From Owenia fusiformis (Eukaryota > Annelida > Polychaeta > Sabellida > Oweniidae): a stretch of DNA of 64,000 nt. The notes beneath the pieces were generated by a model. That model ran no database searches and was not told the DNA's origin. It saw nothing but the letters and a program-made list of their open reading frames with translations. Below are positions 22,801 through 37,800 of this stretch, in pieces. The DNA lies in NCBI GenBank assembly GCA_903813345.2, contig CAIIXF020000001.1, forward strand, positions 19,053,915 to 19,117,914, given 5' to 3'. Position 1 is the stretch's first letter. Each line of letters starts with the position of its first letter. Both the position numbers and the translations under genes were made by a program.

Positions 22801-25800
22801 CTATCACACAATGAAAGCATACAAACAGAAATAGCCAAATCTGATGGGGAAGTATGTTATTGATGTCTAGTGGGTTTCTAAATGAAGTCTCCCCTCTACA
22901 TATTCTCATCATTCTTTAAAGTAATTTCAACTTTACTCCGCGACAAGCCACGCTAATAGGACATAAAATCAATAATTCTGGTAATGAATTCTCAAAATAG
23001 AACCAAGAAGATCCAATAAAACCCATGTCTTCTCCATCGTGTTTTGAGTTGAAAACTAGAGTGAAAAGATGAGAATCAGCAAGGAATAAAGTACACATGA
23101 TGTGTTATGTACATAAAGGTGGTCTTGTTCCTAATTTGTCCCCTCCCATTAGCAATTTCCCTAACAGTACCCTGTGTAAGCTTGTACATTAAATGGTGAG
23201 TGAGAGGTATCCTTAGAATTGACATAGACTTACATGTAGTTGATTTTTGAAATAATACACAAATGCCAGGATATAAAACAAGGCAAAATGTCACCACCAG
23301 CCATTTGAAACAGACAATGAACACCAAACAATGAGTGCTGAATGCCAAACACCAATCACCGAACACCACCCACAAAAAGTTGGGGACCATAACAATATAT
23401 CATCACTTCTGGTGTTGACATAAAAATCAAGTTTATGTGTGTAATTGAGTTTATGTGTGTAATCGAGTTTATGTGTGTAATCGAGTGAAATTAACATTTT
23501 ATACAAGAAGTTTTCTGCGTGATTGGGAATGGCACAAAATTAAGTACCTCGTTACAACGGAGTGGATTAAATATAATATGACAAGTGAGAGGTTTTATGC
23601 ATGGGTTGACTAGCTACGTTGATCTTCAGTGTTTTTTTGACTAGGGATATAGTGAATACAAAGAATTCATGTCATGCAATAGTTCATCCACTGTCTTTCA
23701 GTTTCTATTTTCAAAGCAAGCAATGCCACAAATGTATTTTCTGACTCCAAACTGGAAAAACATTGTGAATATATATGTATCTACTGTACAGCTGGAGCCA
23801 ATGGATTAAATAAATAGAGGATAAGCTTACCTATAAAAGCATTTGGTATTGTTATTTTCAGCCACATCCTGTCCCTAATTTCTAGGCCTGAGTCCGGCTG
23901 GGCCATACATTTCACTACCGAGGCCATGTCTGAATTAACTGACAGGTTAAAGTCATCATAGCCTGCAAAAACAACAGGCAAATATTATACCATTTGTTTT
24001 GGAATTTTTGTTGGGTATTACATACTACATTCAGCTTCAGGAATTGTTAAATCAGGAATCGTGATCGATAATGTGTTCCAGAAACAACTCTCCTATGGAT
24101 CAGATGCTTGACTCAAGCAAGAAATATATAAGCAGATTTATTGTCGATATCTGTGCATGACTGCTCAAAAAAGCAAGAAAAGAATAAGCACACTTTACAC
24201 TGAATATGCACATGGTACAGTAAAAACCTATCAAGTCTAACATTTTCTGTGTGGGGGTCAATTGACATAAACCCTCTTGATTCTTGTTTTACATGTAAAA
24301 TAAAATATCTCTACTAAAGATGACAAGTTTTTTTATGGTAAACTAGTGTTAGACTTGGATATTGAGATTCACTGTAACATATCATTTCAATGACAACTGA
24401 AATAGTAATTCAAACCTAAAGGAATCAATTTAACATTACATTGGCATGCAACAAAACTCTTTAAACACTTACGTTCAGATTCTGGAATTGAACTAGTTAA
24501 GCTCTGCATCCACTTACGTTCTGACTCAGGTATTGAACTAGTTAAAGATGAAGAGGTTGAGGTCATGGTCGCTACACTGCCGGGTCCGTGAGGAGGTTTA
24601 CCCATTATCTCCCGCTGCATGGCTGTAGTATGGGCAACCCAAGCTGATGGGTCTATCGGCCTCACAGGCTCCTGACGGGGTATCGTGAAGTATCCTTTAG
24701 GGTTAGGGTCCCAACATTTGGCAACTACCAGTGTAACTGGTTGGGGAGCATTTCCATAGCTGAAAGAAAATATTTGGTTTTTGAATATACTAATTTTAAA
24801 CAGTCAGAGGAAACATCTGGGACAATCTATAAATCTTGCGAGCACCCTTATAAGGCAAAGCATGAATGAAGATTCTTACCCAGGTCTTTGGACTGCTTCT
24901 CGTAAGGTTTTTACTGCATCGTCATTGCTCATATTTTCAAAGCTAATACCATTCACTTCCAGAATCATATCTCCTGGTTCTATACGGCCATCTTGGGCAA
25001 CAGCACCTCTGAAAGTGAAATGTAAAATATTAAGAAAAACATAAAGAGGTTATTTACTGAGAGGAATTGAATATGGGTTTTTACAGAGGGGTAATATGAT
25101 ATAAATCCTCATATTCTTCTGTTATTTGTGATGAATGTAGACAGTTATTAGTCTATATGTTCAAGGATTATAATTTTCTATAAATTTCTATAAACATCCA
25201 AATGGTAGTGCCTCTACTCTAAATAATTTTCTCATCTCTGATGTCCACTCTATTTTCCATTCTGAAACATGACCACTATATTCTTCTCATAGATACCTAC
25301 CCCTTCATGATGGAGCCGACATATATACCACCATCTCCGCCCTTGTTACTCTGGCCTACTATGCTGATTCCAAGGAAATTCACCGTTTCTGAAAAACAGG
25401 TAGACTTTCGTTTAAACGTGACAGAGAAACAATCTTTTGTTTCTAATTTTATGAAGTGTAAACTTGACAATCTCTCTTGAAGTTAATCCTTTATCTAGGA
25501 GTTCATATGACTGAATCAAGTAAGATTAGTTCTCAACTAGAATTTTGTAAAACTGATAAATTGTCACCTAGGCAAAATTACAACACTATACTTATAAATG
25601 GGGGAAGAACAGTTCTAATCTATGTTATCTTTTTGCTGAACAAATTATAGCTTACCCATATTTAAAGTGACTGTGATAATATTTAATGACATAGTTGAAT
25701 CGGTTATGCTGCTAAATGAAGAAGCCTGAAAGTAAATGAAAACAAATTGAAAAATATTGCATAAATGGACAGACAGATACATGGATAAATGGAAAGACAG

Positions 25801-28800
25801 AGCCAAAGACAGACAGGTGAGTGTGTGATTCTATAGGCTCTAAGAGTTAACTTTGAAATAAACAATATTTAATGGCAAATAACCAACATTTAAGAGATAA
25901 ATCTAAATGAAAGTAAAATATCTTATATCATAGCTGTCATACATAAAATAATGACCAGTTTCATACGATTTTTCACATTTCAATGTTTTCTGTTCTTGCA
26001 AATCAAAATTCATTATTTTCAGCATTTCTTTAATATTTGAAATGGTCAAAATCTTAAAAACACACAAGAATAAGTTATTTCTACTAAAGGCGCATCTAGA
26101 CCTGAAGTATCTTGACTCTTGAGTGCTCTCAAGTGGATCTATCTTCTGTTAGTAAACTGTGAATAAATCGAACAGTCTAATTATCTTGACACAACAGAGC
26201 TTTAATAAGATATACAGTGTATGTATCAAATCCATTTGACCTGCATAGTGCATCACCCTGATTTAAAGTGCTCAGGCATCCTTCCTTCTCCCTCTGAGGT
26301 ATTTCTGAGATCTTATTATCCACCGCATTCAACTTTGATATCAGTAGGTCAAGAATCCAAGGGAATGAAGGTTTTTCATTCATTTGACTGTTCTGAAGTT
26401 CAGAGTGCCTCTGATATAATTTGATTAACAGGTTAATAATTGACTGGTGTTAATTCTTTATGACCATCAGTAACCTGCAGCTCTGGCTGTATTCCAGAGG
26501 GAGAAAGAGAACTAGTGAAACTAAGGTTGACTCCATTGTTCCAAATATATAAATAATTTACTTACTCTACTAATAGGTGGCAGTTTATGCCGCCTTCTCC
26601 GCCTTTGCCGATGACGCCCATATTTGGATGATCGGGTTGTTGTGTCAGTGATTGTAGAAAAGCGGCTGTCATCCTCTGAGTCAAAGAAACTGGTAGATTC
26701 CAAGTCACTAGACATCATTGAGGACGAGCCATCAAAGCCATAGTTCCGTTCACGTGGGTCTCGATGTTTGCTGTGACCATTTATTCTTGGGACTGCAAGT
26801 AGAGTAAGAATATGTTAAACTTAATAATGCACAATATAACCATATTCAGTTGGAGCTTTATTTGTTTTTATTCATTTCCAAGAATTAACAACTAATTTGT
26901 TATAAAGGCAGGGAATGATTTGTACTTATACTTCACAAAAGCTCATATTCTCTAATCTAAATGGAAGTTTTCTAGTTTCTCTTAACATAGGACTTTTTCT
27001 GTATCATTTTCCCTCTAGGAAGTGACATTTCAGGAATTCTTCCTACTAATAGTTAAAGGACTGCAGAGTATTTTCCCAGCAGCCCAAATACCTTCCTAGC
27101 TACATAAACATAACACACAGTTCCAGACGACAACTTGGAATCTACCATTTTGTCTCTAAGAACCTTGTATGGATTTCATTCGAGATAACTTCCACCGAGG
27201 GACGTCATAAAACATATTTGTGATGTGAAAACCATCTCTACGAGGTAATAAATATTCTTTGACGTACATATTGATTAGCTGTTGGTAAAATATATGAGCT
27301 GAGGTCTAAGTTGGAAGGATAACTTATCAACTCATCATACAGCTTTGAAATGAAAATTACACGATTTTGGAATATTTCCGAACTGTGGATCTACTTTACT
27401 TGCCCTTTGCGATCATTCTGATAATTTTATATCTTAACTCTTCCCTAAAATCAGCAGATCCTTATTTATGTAGAGTTTGCCTCAAAACTCAGCTTGAACG
27501 TAACCATTTGTTAAACAATTCCAATTATTGCTCTTTTTCATGTTTTACACTTAAAAAGGATGAACACAAAGATGACTTATGTAAGAGTCTAAATGTCGTA
27601 GTCAATCATAACTGTTATTAATCAACCAGGCCCAACATCAATCATCCCTGTGTGCTATATGTTCCACGAATTCTACAAGATAGAGAGATCTTCAGATGCT
27701 GGTAGATCTGATGAGAATTTGACAACCATCATGTTGCTTTAACCACATACCTTGAAATCCATAGATTTTATTTGAGGTAACAGTGTTTTTTGCTTTAAAA
27801 AGAAAACACCATTTAAAAAACTGACATGGTTAGAATTTCAAACGAAACCACAAAGCCAAAGAATATATGCAACTTTTGATTGAAATGTATTTATAATATG
27901 GAGTAATATGCTTCAGATCCATATAACTGGGTTTACTAAATTATAGGATTTCTACTTGAGTTGATGTTTCAAATTTGTTACATATTTTTCACATAATCTT
28001 TAGGGATTTGGATTTTTATGTTTTCAAGTTAAAGTGATTTCTTACATCTTAAGTTACTTAAACGGTGTAGAATATCAGTGAAACATTCCCATATACCATT
28101 GTTTAAAAAATAGTCTCACAATTGTTTTAGCCGCCTATCAAATAATTTAAATGCAAACCAACACTTTTCACCTTATGTGTGATACAAGACCAATGTAGTC
28201 ATTCTGATTGAATAGCTTGATATTCCAATTCAAAAGAATACAGCCATTGTAAAATCCAATTCCATAATTAGGTTATAGCACCATAAAAATAGTATCGCTT
28301 AAATCACTATCCATGTTTTTCACACAAATATGCTGTTTTCTAATAATATTTTGCCTAACACGCTATGTTATGACACAATCAAGTTTATAAATGTGATCAA
28401 CAAATAGAGATTGTTTAAAGGTTTCCCTTGTCGAAGTAAACAATGTATTTCTTCTTTCTTTTTAATTATTATTAAATATACCTAATGGAACATAAAATAT
28501 TTCATAGTCACTTTGATACATGTCCTATTAACATCTCATGTTTAACCTTGAAATCAAAACAAAGTATCCATATATTTGAAATTGACTCAGTTTTAAAATC
28601 TTTTTTATCACATGACTCTATTAATTATAATATCAAGCAAAATTTTGACAGTGCATCTCAGTGACAGTCTCCATTTCTAGTTTGCATTGTTAAGATTTCT
28701 GAGAGATACTGAATCGCCGTAGACTTGCTTTAATGCAAAGAAGATCTCATCTCAAACAAAACATCATCAGTATGGATGTGAAATAAATATTAGTTGCATT

Positions 28801-31800
28801 ACACAAGTATTATGCAAAAATGCATGGTCTGAATGGCTCAAGACTAGATCAAAAAACTATTTTTTATTTCAAGAGAATAACCCAAGAGCTCTCACAGAAG
28901 GTAACACTTAACCAGACTTACCATCTATCTCGTAAGTATCAAACACTACACTTCTGGGTATAAGATCTGGCAAAGGTTTCCAAATATCCTCCATTCCATA
29001 ATTATTTGTTATGTAATTTCCATTGATGTAATCATTTCTTTGGATGTCTCCTGTATCTTTAATGTAACTATCTTTGCAATATCCACAATGACAAACAACA
29101 TCTTCTTCAATAAAACTCTGCATCTTTGCAGTAAGAACATCATCATCTTCATCTATTGCTTTGTTTCTTTTACGTTTCTTAAACAATTTACGAAATAACT
29201 TCGATACAAATGGCATTTTACTGTCTTTTGTTGTTCTCAGTTTATGGTAGTTCTTTTTCCAATGAAACCCTATGCAGTAGTCCAACATGACATGTGATCT
29301 TACAAGAGGACCACCTCTAACTTTAAGCGAAATGAACTATAAAACATCTCTCTGTTTAATCAGTATGAAGTAATCCACAGCTTATATTCTTGACATTTGC
29401 TAAATTCTAGTGCCTTGTAATAGCAAATGTTGGATTATCCAGCTACTTCAGGCATGCCACTTTTATAACATGTTATAATCTACTTTTATTTTTGTAATAT
29501 TTTTTTGTCTAAAAGTGTGTGTTTATTCGCCTGGTTAAGCCTATAATAGTAAGCTCTCGACTGGTGAGATTACGATCAACATTACAAATCTGTTCATTGG
29601 TTCTGCAATTGGTGAAACCTCAATCCACATAATATAGATGATATGGCAATTTATCATATATAGACTAATAGTCAAATTCTCTCCAGAGGTTCCAATTCAA
29701 TTTATACTGATCAAATTGCTTCCGTTAAAACATCCGCAGATCTTTATTTCGGTATTATTCAATCATATGCAAAACTTGATCCTCATTTGTAAATGACATT
29801 TCTTTCTCCTTTACTGAGTTAATCAAATTGTTTTGTCTGATTTCTGTAACAAGTGAATGCTGTATTGAAATTGGCAGAAATCGTGGTAGTGCCTTCACCA
29901 TATATTCCGCCTGTAGTTCTGGTTTCTATTCTAACCACTGTCTATTAACAGCTCACTTTCCCAGTGTTAATGCTTGCTATCTGAGGTCTGTAAGAAGTGA
30001 GGGGGTATTGACAGGTACTGTAGAGGATGTTACTCTCTCTATTATGTATCCTTACAACGCAACATCACTCTATAGATTACACAACCCCTCAACTCTTTAT
30101 TTTAAGCTTTCAGACTCACTGAGAATTGATTCAAATTGATTCCACTATCTTCAATGGAATTTCTATCATTCCATACCCTACTGGTCCTTAGCAGATAACC
30201 TAAATGTTCAATGTATTTTACGTATAGTTCAGCTTCAAGACAAAAGAGCATTTTTTATCATTGTAAACCGAATATATTTTGTGAATTTGTCTGCTGGTAT
30301 AACTGAATGAATTCTCTATGTTGACCAGTTTAATGCTTTGCGAATTTTTCATTCATTCTAATCATTCATGTGAAAATCCTTCCCCGGGCCTCAACAAGAT
30401 ATGTCTTACATAATCCAGTCCATTTACAAAAAATATTTAACACTTGAAAATAATAGTACAGTGATTGAGATAAATTAGGTTTGCATTGTGGATAAGAAGG
30501 CTATCAACACTGTGCCAACTTATATGTTTTCCTGTCATGATACTTTTCAATCTCTGCCAATTTTTGATTGCTTCTTTACTCATCCAATCACCTCTCTGAT
30601 GACCATCTTACTTGTGTGGCCACATCTAAATGGCGTTATCACGAAGTATGCTGGAAATTATAGCCTTATACTTCGATCCTTATCTAATTTACTAATAGGT
30701 TTGATGTGTTAAATCACCTTAATGTAATAATGATCAAAAGTGTCATGTTATTTTTGTATCTTTTTAGAAATCTACTTTCATTATCTATTTTATTTTAGTA
30801 TTGCTATTACCCCATATTATGTACATGTATATGTAGCTATTATGTATCTCGAAAGTAATTTGGTAGATGTTAACATTTGGCATCAATATTGGCACTAAAA
30901 GTGTAATGGTACAACTGAGTGGATACTGGATGGTACTTGAAGTCAATTAAATTACACAATTTGTGTTTGTCCATTATCAACCTACCTAAATCCTGGTAAG
31001 TTTGGCATGCATAATTCATAATATCTAAAATAGGAACACTTCGATATACAATCTTCACTGAATTCCCATAAAGATTCTGGCCAGGTTACTTAGAATATCA
31101 GCATGACTTGGAGTATTTTCATCACATCTTCAGTCATAATGTTGATATTTTCTAAAAGGTGTGTAAGCTCACGTTTCATCACTACATTGTAGGTGTTCGC
31201 TATATCAAACGGCAAAGTTAGTTTTAGCAAATGAAACAAAGTTATCTTGGTTAACTGAATCATCTTAGAATATCAAACAAATGTCAAATAAGATGTCTAA
31301 TTTTGTAAGTACACAGAAAATTCACACTAAAACTAATCAAAAAACGGTTAAATCCAGCTTAAAGAATCTGAGCTTAACATAGGAAACGTTTGCTACGGGA
31401 AAATACAATTTTTTATTCTCAAACAAAACATGTATTTGTGTTAAGATATTAATAAGATTATAGATAATTAGATTAATTGATTTAAATACATTTGGTTGAA
31501 TGAAGGTGGCCATGTTTTGTTCAAGTTAAAACTTGCCAAACTGACAATTTCCCACCATCCAGATTATTCCGTCATACCACACATCACACCGGTATATAAT
31601 TCACTAATTCGCAATTTTCATGCTTTTTAAATTCACCGACACATTGGATTCACTAATCCATTTCATATGATTTCAATCGTAAAATCACTTATTTGTGACA
31701 TCATGTTCACGAATGGATCCATTAGGGAAATTAAGCTTCAAGTGAAAGTAATATGTTATTTAGTATGATCTAATTATAGGTTCCCATCTAAGGGAGTAAC

Positions 31801-34800
31801 TTCCATTAAAGGTATAGCGTGAGATAAACAGTCTGCCATTAGACCCACTTCCAATCATTCTATATAATATATAAACAAGACATTAACATGGAAAATATCA
31901 CAGCCTGCCATTTGTTACAGAAGCCAAAACGGCATCACAAATTGGAAACCAAAACAGTGTCACTACTTTTGATGAAAAAATGACTTGGTTGGCGTGCAGG
32001 GTCAGGATGCAAGACTAGAGACAGGTTAAACATCTCCCAAGGGATAATAACAATATAGAGATGTCAACAACCATGATTAAATTATAGTAAGATCTCAATA
32101 CACTGAATCACTAAATCTAATTGTTCCAACCTGTGTTATAACCACCTTTGGAGTTACAGATGGGCTAAAAGTATATTACATTCCAGTTTCATCAGCAATC
32201 TGTCACAAACAGGCACATAAGCATATTACTTTGCATTTATTCAGAAAAGTTAACATTACAAAATTGAGCAGAAGCATGAAAAACAATGAGCACCCACTGT
32301 GTGACCTTATCTGGCACTTTATGTCAGTATATATTAGGGAAATCACATTTCGTCAGGTCCTTGAACATAAAAAACAAAGTTGACATGATGTCAATCAAAC
32401 ATTGATGAGATAACACCATGATTTTGAACAAGGAAATTATCCTGTTGTTGACTCTGATTTATCAAAAATGCAATCAGTGTTAATGGTCAAGTAAAGATAC
32501 CAATGTCTACCCAATCATGTAATTATCAACTCAATCGTTTCAATATGTGACACCATAGATTTTTTACAAATCATTTACAAATTAAATGCATGCAGGTTAA
32601 GAAATCGACATGTGAGGTTTGATTGAAAATAGGAGAAATGGTGAATCTAGTGAGGCGGAAAAATTAATAATGCTATTTGATGGGTATATACTTTGAACAT
32701 ATCCCTTGGTTTTTGACCTGACCCCTTACCTCATTTTTTATTGCATCTTCTAATTGTTGTTCTTTTCTAACAGAATACAAATGTAAAAACAAACAAGAAA
32801 TAGTTTTTCAGAAGAGTTATTTCCAATTAACTTGTAGTTGTTATAACCTTCTATTCTGACAGTTCAGTTTTGGCAATAACTATGTTTCCCAAAGCTATAC
32901 GATTATATACTAGCTAAAAAGACATATAAGAAATCTTGGCGCCAATAGAGGTAATTGATGAAGTCGCAAATTTTATCAATTTATAGTACACATATGCAAA
33001 GACTAGATAAAGCATACATGATGGAAAAAGTATGTTTGAATTCATTACAATTAATGAGATAATGTATCCTGTGACAAGGATATCATAAACTTCATCCTAG
33101 ATCATTTATCCATCATCCCCTAAAGGTAGATATACCCCACAAATAAAACATCGTCTTGGTTAAACTTTCAAACATGAAACCCAGATGACAAAAGGATATC
33201 AGTATGAACCAATATAAAAACAAAGATTTAAAATCAACACCCTTAACTGCAAAAAAAATTCAAAAAGAGAAATCTTATTCAGATTAAAGAGAAGAGGAAC
33301 GTGTAATCAATATGTTTGAGTGAAAATGAGGGCAAGGGTGGGAAATTCAGAAAGCATCCTGAAATCAATTTCTTTGTGAGAATCAAAGAGGCTTGCTGAA
33401 AAGCCTATCAATTAATCAATTTCTTAGGAGAAATTTTGACATTTCTGAATTGCGGGAGAGTAGGTATTTCTGTGTTAGATTTTAGTTTGGTATAGTGGGG
33501 CTTGTTTTCATTATGACTAACTGGTTTCTTTCTTGTATGTTTATTTTTGATAATGCGATTTACAATCCACTTTGATCTTTTCTTTTTTGTAACTTGTGCT
33601 TTTATACTTAAATAAATGACCTCCACATGATCAGGTATGTTATGATGGCAGTACATCTCCAAAAATATTATTCAAACATGACATCTCGAAGATTAATGCC
33701 TAAAATATATCAGGAAGACATATGACCTGCTTGTATGATGAGGATCATTTCAAGATTATTTCAACACGCAAACCATCTAGGTAATATGATAGACGCATCT
33801 GCCTTTAATCATACCTCAACTAAAAGGAGTGAAAATCTCTCCAGTAATTAACTCAAATAGTCATTTCTCTTTACTAATAACCTGAACATCTTTGATCTTT
33901 GGGGTGGCCATGTTATTCTGCCCTAGGAAGATTCAGAACATTTTACCACAGAAACACGTACAGAGAATCAGTTTGTTTAGACAGGTATACAGTAGATGGA
34001 TATTTCCGTTATGCAGTAGTCTTGCATCAAACCCCTGTTACCTCTTATGTTAACCCTAATGCAATAATGAGAGAACTGAAGTAGTTTTATGCAAGACTAG
34101 CTAAGCAGCCACAAAATTAATTTCACCTTCATAACATAAATTATTGATATCGGAATAAAAAACAGAAATCTGTTTAACATCAGCAGCTAGATTGAAATGT
34201 TGAAATGCCAAACCTGTTTATTTGTTTATTGAATGAGCTCTCATTTAATTATCTGAGATTTCTTAAGACAACTTGCTAAGAAGGAATCAGAGGAAGAGTT
34301 CATAAGATCTGACCAATGTTTTGGTGAGACAGTTTCTAAATAGCGTCAGACTCTCAGTAAGGAATTAAGAAAGTTCTACTTTGATTAAATTAGCTCAGTA
34401 GGAGATGCAGAGCTACTACCAATTACTAAAAGCAACTGTTACCCTCTTCAAGAGCCCCACTTGGTCTATAGGGCTATACTCTTCTTTCATCAAGCCCATA
34501 TCAAATCAGATTGTGTAGCTAGAAAATCATGACATTATTTTTTCTGGCTTTAAGTAGAGAGCACTCAAGAACATTAAAACAGTTAGCATACATAAATGCC
34601 ATAATTGCTCCATTTAAGATTGTTAAGATCTTATCGAAAAATCATTTGTAAATTAGAGGATACATCATTTTTTCATCATGAGATTTAGGGTAAGCAACCT
34701 TGGGTTGAAGGCTTTAGATTGATATAGGTACTTGAATATAGACTCTTATAACATGAAGTCAGCTTAACCAAGGTAATGAGAAAAAATATGTACTTTTTAA

Positions 34801-37800
34801 TCTAAAGAGCAACAAATATTTAAATGGAGAATCAGAAATAGCAAGCAATTTTAGCAAAATTGTACCAATTTCAAGAATATCACTTCAAGACTTATATCAC
34901 ATAGAGGCCTATTAATATTGTAAAATAACCTCCCATAGTATACGACTCATAGACAGATAATCAAATCAAAACGATTCTTCATAATACGATAACAGTAAAC
35001 ATCCTGGCTGTCAAAAGAGCTAGAAGTTTTCTAATCTAGATTGACAAAACTGTCTTAGAAAATGGCATGTCCCGATAACTCTTTCTACATATAACTCACT
35101 GCACTAATCTCATATTCTGATATTCTGCCATGGATATTATTGATTTAACCATGGAAAGATTTGTAGAAGTGATATTTTCTGAAAAAATCATTCAAGTTTG
35201 TATCTTTACCATATGAGAGATCTCTGTGGGATTTCTAACAATACAAGTGATCTCCCCAGCATTGAAGCAAGTATCCATTTGAGATTTTTAAAAAAATTGC
35301 ACTTGCAAAAAATGGTCATCTTTGGTCAAAATTGTGAAAACTAGAATTTTATACCCATTTGAGGTGTAATTTCTATTTCTAGAGTATTTCCTTCATTTTT
35401 CAGGGAAAAATATTCTCTAGGACTACTCATTTCAATCACTTCGCATTATTTGAATTTCAATCAAGAAAGGAAATTAAAATAGAGGTGCAATACTGTCCTC
35501 ATCATATTAATATATTTTTCTTGCAATTTTCTCATCCATGTCTTATCATTCCATAATCTGCCCATAATTTGGAACCATTCAATCTATTTTACTCATCACA
35601 ATATACACAAGGAGTTAAATGAGAAAATCCTTGAAATGAAACATCAAAGTAAACCGCGATCAAAACAAAGAATTGACGAACAAGCAAACTGCTTGAGCAA
35701 ATACCAAAAGTGAGGGTTAATTATGAGTTTAATGATTTGTGAATTTAGTTTGAGTAGGTTTTAGGGTCAAGCCTTTTGAAATAAATTCAGTGAAAAAATC
35801 AGTGGAAGTATATGGACTGATTGCACGTAGGAGTGATTGCAACGCCATCCGTTGTCAAAACAAGAGATAACTTCTCAGTTAGATCCTTCATGTCTTTTGA
35901 TTCAAAGACCACCAGTACTGAATAGTATAAAATTCCAATTCTCATGAAGTGTTTAATTTGCACTTTTTCAAGTCCCTATTGGCTAACTGTACACATAGAT
36001 TTCATGGCTATTAATGGGGGTTTGAATATAAATGAAAATTAACTCCTTTTAGTCACAAAAAGAAGTGTCATAGTTCTCTGACTGCATATTCTAGATACAC
36101 ATGACTTCCAAAGTGTTATCTCAAATTTGGAGCATGAAGAAATTCCAGAATGTCTCATGGATATACAGACTTGAATACCAGAAGTCTGAAATGACATTTC
36201 TCTGTGCCATTGTATAGAATAAATGATATTAACTCCCAGTAAACACTTAATAAAAATTGTCTGGTCCATTCCAGATCCACTGGTGTCATTTTTCACAACG
36301 CCAACTTGAAATCTGGATTTCTTCAAGTTGTTCACTGTGAAACCTGGTTAACCGTATAACAAATATTATTTAAATATACAGTACAATCTAAATCAAATAC
36401 ATGTACATGTATATGTATGTACATGTATATGAAATGTTGCCTAAAAAAATAAATACGAAATATTTTTGAAAATCATAACTTTGTTCCAATACTGATATGA
36501 ACTACACACAACACACACACACATACAAACAAAGCTAAGCATTTATGGACATATCTGCCGAATACCTCCTACCCTATTATATTTCTAGGCAATTGTATAT
36601 ATTATATTTAGGCAAGCAGCAAGGTAACCTTTATTAGAAACATGGTAATTTATCTTTAAGTCACTATTACTGTGAATTATTCAGGATCCAATTATTTTAC
36701 CCTTGCAATGTACCAAAATGTATCATGGGATTCTTCCAGTAAACCCTTTGCTCAATGCTATAGACCCATTTCTCAGATGTATTCGGGCACACAGTTCATC
36801 TTTGAAACTCACCATTTGGATGGTACTGCGGGTGTGATGGTTGCCCTCTCAAGGCGGGATGCATTCGAGGGTCGTAAAACCTCGGATCCTGAGGGTGCAT
36901 GAAACCCTGAGGCTGAGGGGGGTTATAGTGGATGTTACCATGGCTTCCTATTTGGCCTGACAAATAAAGAACATAAACATGTCGCAAAATAAAATAACAA
37001 AAATCGTGCATTAAGCAAGACATCTGAGTACCAAGAAAACTTCGAATAATAATACTCTCATTAAAAAATTTAACGAAGGTTTCTTGGCATCTATCAAATG
37101 CATATAAGCAACCATGCAACACGTGTATTTCCACCATCAGTGAAGATCAACTCCCATAAGCATCAAACTTCCCATGATGCACTATGTCACAACAGAATGG
37201 AAGCTGAAAGAATGAAATAAGCAAAAGCATTAATTTCTGTCCGACCCTTCCTACTTTTGTCCAAGCATTAGATGAATAGCTCTGTTATATATTCTGAATA
37301 AACAATTGAAAAAGATCTGCTCCAGGGAGCATATTAGTATTATTGCCCATTGTTGATCAAAGATGTTAAAAAGCAAGTCTGTTACATGTTCACTGAATAT
37401 TGAAGCTGGCTGTTTATTGAAGCATGACCATATTCAAGCCCCAACTAGTCATGCTTAAAATATATAGACTGTTGACACGCAATAATACGTTGATGAAATC
37501 TGAAATGTTCTTGCCCAATGTAAATCCATGCTTTCATGACATAGTAGAAACTTGAATGAGATAACCACATTATACTGGGTGTTGCCTAGCCATATAAATA
37601 CCTTTCAAAAGAATGGCCTTCAGTATGACTCCCATAAATGTGATGGTATGTATGGTAGATTTCAAGTTTTTTATTCTGTTTCTCCATGCATACTTCATGC
37701 CAATTCAAATTCAGCAAATTAAAAAATGACAAATTTTTGATTTCTAAAACCTTCAATTTGATTTTAGGTTTGACATACGAGGGTAGAAAACTTCAATCCC

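Larger units (their letters stand above)
22377..23830 (-). other. dsh: dsh intron 11 (1.45 kb)
   Basis: Splits the DEP domain. Holds the dispersed repeat at 23330-23425 and the 18-bp tandem at 23429-23485. The minus-strand frames here are repeat-related. Confidence 0.8.
26793..36812 (-). other. dsh: dsh intron 5 (10 kb)
   Basis: Contains the candidate alternative first exon (28922-29288), a lysine-rich minus-strand frame (33408-33659) of doubtful status, a CA-rich microsatellite (about 36506-36528), a TACATGTA-type palindromic stretch (36399-36432) and a partial repeat at 35247. Otherwise nothing recognised. Confidence 0.75.

Noticed and set aside
29828-30139. 103-codon plus-strand frame in intron 5
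   Set aside because: No domain, no splice or promoter signal, opposite strand to dsh; consistent with chance.
36039-36335. 98-codon minus-strand frame in intron 5
   Set aside because: On the dsh strand but not joined by phase-compatible splice sites, and no family resemblance.
36399-36432. TACATGTA-rich stretch as a regulatory palindrome
   Set aside because: Simple alternating-sequence repeat; such stretches are common in AT-rich introns and carry no specific signal here.
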